Part shown: piece after piece, positions 5,277 to 7,168 of the stretch
Layout of the letters: each line of letters begins with the position of its first letter
Numbering within the stretch: the stretch's first letter is position 1
Assembly (NCBI GenBank): GCA_041859875.1
Contig: JBFLFY010000046.1
Coordinates: 1-7,168, forward strand
Direction: 5' to 3'
Origin: Thermocaproicibacter sp041859875
GTDB lineage: Bacteria > Bacillota > Clostridia > Oscillospirales > Acutalibacteraceae
Length of the DNA: 7,168 nt
Program-made: the position numbers and the translations under genes
Notes under the pieces: generated by a model
Seen by the model: only the letters and a program-made list of their open reading frames with translations
Databases searched by the model: none
What the model was told of the DNA's origin: nothing

Positions 5277-5507
5277 TCATTAATTATGTATATTCGGCTC
5301 TGGATTGCCTATACTTCATTTCCTGTGTTACACTGTTCATGCAGGAATGGCACGTCCTTTCGGCTGAATTGTGTTTTGCAACTTAATTCTAACCGATGTG
5401 TCCATTCCTGTCTTTATTTTTTCCTTATCTGTCCAATCTGTATTGTAGTCCTACATTCATCGTAAGCGTTAAATCAACTGGTGCCTTGACAGTGAACAAC
5501 CGAAAAG

Positions 5508-5535
5508 CCCCGACTTGAAGAAGCACAAGTCGGGG
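5508..5535 (-). terminator. Hairpin terminator at the end of the IS66 transposase
   Basis: CCCCGACTT (5508-5516) and AAGTCGGGG (5527-5535) form a perfect 9-bp GC-rich stem with a 10-base loop, followed on the minus strand by CTTTTCGG. It lies 8 nt after the transposase stop codon and fits a rho-independent terminator with a short T-run. Confidence 0.65.
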
Positions 5536-5542
5536 TGAAAGT

Positions 5543-5721
5543 TCAGTTTTTGGTGGAACGTTTGGCTTTACAGTTTTCCGGGGCGTTCCACGGCAGCAGA
5601 ATTTGACCCGTACCCGGATCCTCAGAATCAAGATTCGGTGCAGTTTGAAATACCCAGGTCAGATACCGGTAGGGGTCAAGGCCGTTTTCCTTTTTCACTG
5701 TCTCTCATAAAGGGAGCATAT
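5543..5721 (-). pseudogene. IS66 transposase (TnpC) C-terminal fragment, frameshifted
   Basis: The last about 52 codons read VKKENGLDPYRYLTWVFQTA, then LDSEDPGTGQILLPWNAPENC to a TGA at 5543-5545. 'ENGL-PY-YL' followed by 'LLPWNAPE' is the typical C-terminus of IS66 transposases. Upstream, the expected frame (ICSLYE before TVKKENGL) is out of register by two extra bases at 5702-5703, where GAGAGACAG appears instead of GAGACAG. Beyond about 5721 similarity is lost. The catalytic DDE region is absent, so the gene is dead. Confidence 0.78.
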
Positions 5722-5802
5722 GAATTTCTCCGAGGGCTTCCGTTCTGTTTATTCAGATTTTACACCGCGCCGTTGGTGTTCGGCGCAACTGCCCCGTTCT
5801 CA

Positions 5803-5940
5803 GGCTGTGCCTCCGCCTGCGGGGCAAAGTTAATTCTGGAATGTATCAAACGCGGACGATATCCCAGCTGGGATGCACATAATCTGCGGCCTGTGGCATT
5901 GACCGAGAAACTGGGTTATCATGCAGAAACTGAATTTAAT
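5803..5940 (+). pseudogene. GNAT-family acetyltransferase C-terminal fragment
   Basis: On the plus strand about 46 codons read ASACGAKLILECIKRGRYPS, then WDAHNLRPVALTEKLGYHAE. This matches the C-terminal half of a GNAT N-acetyltransferase: the acetyl-CoA-binding helix after a (lost) R/Q-x-x-G-x-G loop, then PSWDAHN and the VALAEKLGYH strand typical of the family. There is no usable start, and the sequence upstream of 5803 does not continue the family. Downstream the frame runs into unrelated residues and into the helicase gene on the opposite strand. It is probably the survivor of a gene convergent with the helicase, cut by the IS66 insertion or later deletion. Confidence 0.72.
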
Positions 5941-5949
5941 GGCAGGGCA

Positions 5950-5982
5950 GGAGCAAAATATATTGGAAATATCATTTGCTCC
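5950..5982. repeat. Inverted repeat spanning the helicase stop codon
   Basis: GGAGCAAA (5950-5957) and TTTGCTCC (5975-5982) are perfect 8-bp arms. Inside, ATATT (5960-5964) pairs with AATAT (5968-5972) around a 3-base loop. The helicase stop (5972-5974) lies within the structure. Neither strand has a following T-run, so it may act in mRNA 3'-end stability rather than as a classical terminator. Confidence 0.5.
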
Positions 5983-7168
5983 TGCTGCTGTGGTATTTAT
6001 GTGCGGAACCGGCGTCGTAGCGCTTTTTGCCGCCGCTGCGGCGTCTGGGGTCATAGCCATGCGCTTTTCCTGTACCTTCTGAGAAAGAACCGGACTCTTT
6101 CCCTTTCAGTACAGTGATGTGGACAGCGCGCTGCTTCATTTTGTATCCGTCCATTTTTTCCAGAACCAGATTTGCATGAGCCGGTGCCATTTCAACAACG
6201 GTATGGTCACGGTAAAGATCAATTTTCCCGACGGCGCTGATGGGCAGTCCCGTGTTTTCCACAATGGTGCCAACGATAAAATTGGCGTTGATTCTGCTGT
6301 CTGTGCCAATATTGATATTGAGTCTGGTTTTTGCAGGCTCAAAAGCGTCCTGCTTCACCGCCTGAACATTTTTGAGCGTCCGGAGGCTTTTGTCTTTTTC
6401 ATAGATAATCTTGCAGAGCACCGCCGCGACTTTTTTGGCGTCATATCCGCTCTGCTCCAGCTCATCGACAAAGGGTGCCCACTCCGAGCCGCTGTTTTCG
6501 TCCAGAAGCCGCTTGATGTTTCCTCTGAACTTCTTTAGGTGGCGTTCCTGAATGTCCTGCGTTTTGGGGACAGGCGCTTCCTCTATTCTTGAATCCATAA
6601 ATTTTTCGAGGAAATGCAGCCTCCTGAGCTGAGTCCGGCTTGCCGCCAGAGTGTAAGCCGCTCCTTTTTTGCCTGCGCGTCCGGTACGGCCGATGCGGTG
6701 AATGTAATATTCGTCTTCGTCGGGAATATCGTAATTGAACACGGCGTCGACATCTTCCACATCAATTCCGCGGGCTGCCACATCGGTCGCAATCAGGATG
6801 GCAGTATGGCCGGCTTTGAAGTCGCTCATCACCTGGTTGCGCTGATTCTGTTTTAAATCGCCGTGGAGGCCGGCTGCTTGAAAGCCGCTTTCCCGGAGCT
6901 GTGCGCAGAGTTCATCCACCGTCTTTTTCGTGTTGCAGAAGACGAGTGCCCGCTTGGGCCGATGGTACTCAAGCAGCAGCTTCAGCGCGTTTGTCTTTTC
7001 GAGCCGCGGAACATTGCAGTAATACTGCGCAATGTTATCGACCGTTTTCTGGCCGTTGTCTGTTGCAATCATTTGCGGACTGGTTTGAAATTCTTTTGTG
7101 ATTTTCAGGATTGCGGGCGGCATCGTCGCGCTGAACAGAACGGTCTGCCTGCTTTCCGGCGCCTGCCC
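5972..7168 (-). CDS. DEAD-box ATP-dependent RNA helicase with DbpA-type RNA-binding domain, N-terminus beyond window
   Basis: The last 398 residues are visible. They start in front of motif III (SAT, visible residues 13-15) and include RALVFCNTK, LHGDLKQNQR, motif V ATDVAARGID (127-136) and motif VI HRIGRTGRAG (157-166), which together form the second RecA-like domain. A linker/dimerisation-like helical region follows. A DbpA-type RNA-binding domain spans about 282-356 (INIGTDSRINANFIVG onward), and a basic Arg/Lys/Gly/Ser tail closes the protein. This architecture is that of DeaD/CsdA and related ribosome-assembly and cold-response helicases, which unwind RNA duplexes in the cytoplasm using ATP. 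The Walker A (motif I) and DEAD motifs lie outside the window. No frameshift is seen. A decayed acetyltransferase gene converges on its 3' end. Paralogues such as CshA cannot be excluded, so no symbol is given. Confidence 0.95.
   Translation of the reverse strand, partial: GQAPESRQTVLFSATMPPAILKITKEFQTSPQMIATDNGQKTVDNIAQYYCNVPRLEKTNALKLLLEYHRPKRALVFCNTKKTVDELCAQLRESGFQAAGLHGDLKQNQRNQVMSDFKAGHTAILIATDVAARGIDVEDVDAVFNYDIPDEDEYYIHRIGRTGRAGKKGAAYTLAASRTQLRRLHFLEKFMDSRIEEAPVPKTQDIQERHLKKFRGNIKRLLDENSGSEWAPFVDELEQSGYDAKKVAAVLCKIIYEKDKSLRTLKNVQAVKQDAFEPAKTRLNINIGTDSRINANFIVGTIVENTGLPISAVGKIDLYRDHTVVEMAPAHANLVLEKMDGYKMKQRAVHITVLKGKESGSFSEGTGKAHGYDPRRRSGGKKRYDAGSAHKYHSSRSK

Larger units (their letters stand above)
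5462..5721 (-). mobile_element. IS66-family insertion sequence remnant (3' end)
   Basis: The remnant begins at its terminal end GTAAGCGTTAAATCAACTGG (from 5462); IS66-family ends typically begin with GTAA. It includes a hairpin and the last part of the main transposase gene (tnpC), reading toward this end. Everything upstream in the transposase, the accessory genes and the opposite end are missing. The right limit is set where transposase similarity fades near 5721; the bases 5722-5802 between it and the acetyltransferase fragment are unassigned and may be decayed IS66 sequence. Confidence 0.75.

Noticed and set aside
5342..5410. CAGGAATGG (5342-5350) and CCATTCCTG (5402-5410) inverted repeat
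   Set aside because: Short arms 51 bp apart with no associated gene or site; probably chance.
5638..6117. A 159-codon plus-strand open frame
   Set aside because: Only its middle part (about 5803-5940) is protein-like, as a GNAT fragment. The start lies antisense to the IS66 remnant and the end runs antisense to the helicase, so it is not an intact gene.
1..7168. CRISPR arrays, tRNA or rRNA genes
   Set aside because: No regularly spaced direct repeats and no recognisable tRNA or rRNA sequence were seen on either strand.

Overview
The window looks like accessory chromosome of a low-to-mid GC anaerobic Firmicute, probably a clostridial or Oscillospiraceae-type gut or environmental bacterium. 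This is inferred from strong AGGAGG-type ribosome binding sites, sigma-A type promoters, IS30 and IS66 remnants, a serine recombinase preceded by a small SHOCT-like protein, and the protein families present. No species is claimed. All intact genes read on the minus strand.

Left part (1-905) is mobile-element DNA: the N-terminal 108 codons of a serine recombinase running off the left edge, preceded by a 52-aa SHOCT-like protein and a 41-aa unrecognised ORF. Upstream of these lie two inverted repeats, one of them able to form a stem of about 24 bp. Next comes a 440-bp internally deleted IS30-family element (978-1417) with both terminal repeats. Its transposase is reduced to a 106-aa fusion of the N-terminal helix-turn-helix and the last piece of the catalytic domain.

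The centre (1518-5276) is the most interesting part, a self-contained regulated locus. A LacI-family regulator (5204-4191) has its own promoter and terminator. It is followed by a near-consensus promoter (TTGACA, 17 bp, TATAAT) covered by two LacI-type palindromes. That promoter drives a DapA-superfamily aldolase/lyase, which appears to start at a rare ATT codon. After a 125-nt gap with two hairpins come a 36-aa small ORF and an NRAMP-fold transporter whose TTG start overlaps the end of the small ORF. The transporter lacks the DPGN and MPH metal-binding motifs of true NRAMP metal carriers. The simplest reading is an inducible uptake-and-cleavage system for an organic acid or sugar acid: the regulator senses the inducer, the NRAMP-like carrier imports the substrate, and the lyase forms a Schiff base with it and cleaves it. 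The substrate cannot be read from sequence.

The right part holds an IS66-family remnant (terminal GTAAGCG end, hairpin terminator and frameshifted transposase C-terminus), a plus-strand GNAT acetyltransferase fragment next to it, and the C-terminal 398 residues of a DEAD-box RNA helicase with a DbpA-type RNA-binding domain, running off the right edge. The catabolic locus is thus flanked on both sides by decayed mobile elements, which suggests that it sits in a plastic part of the genome.
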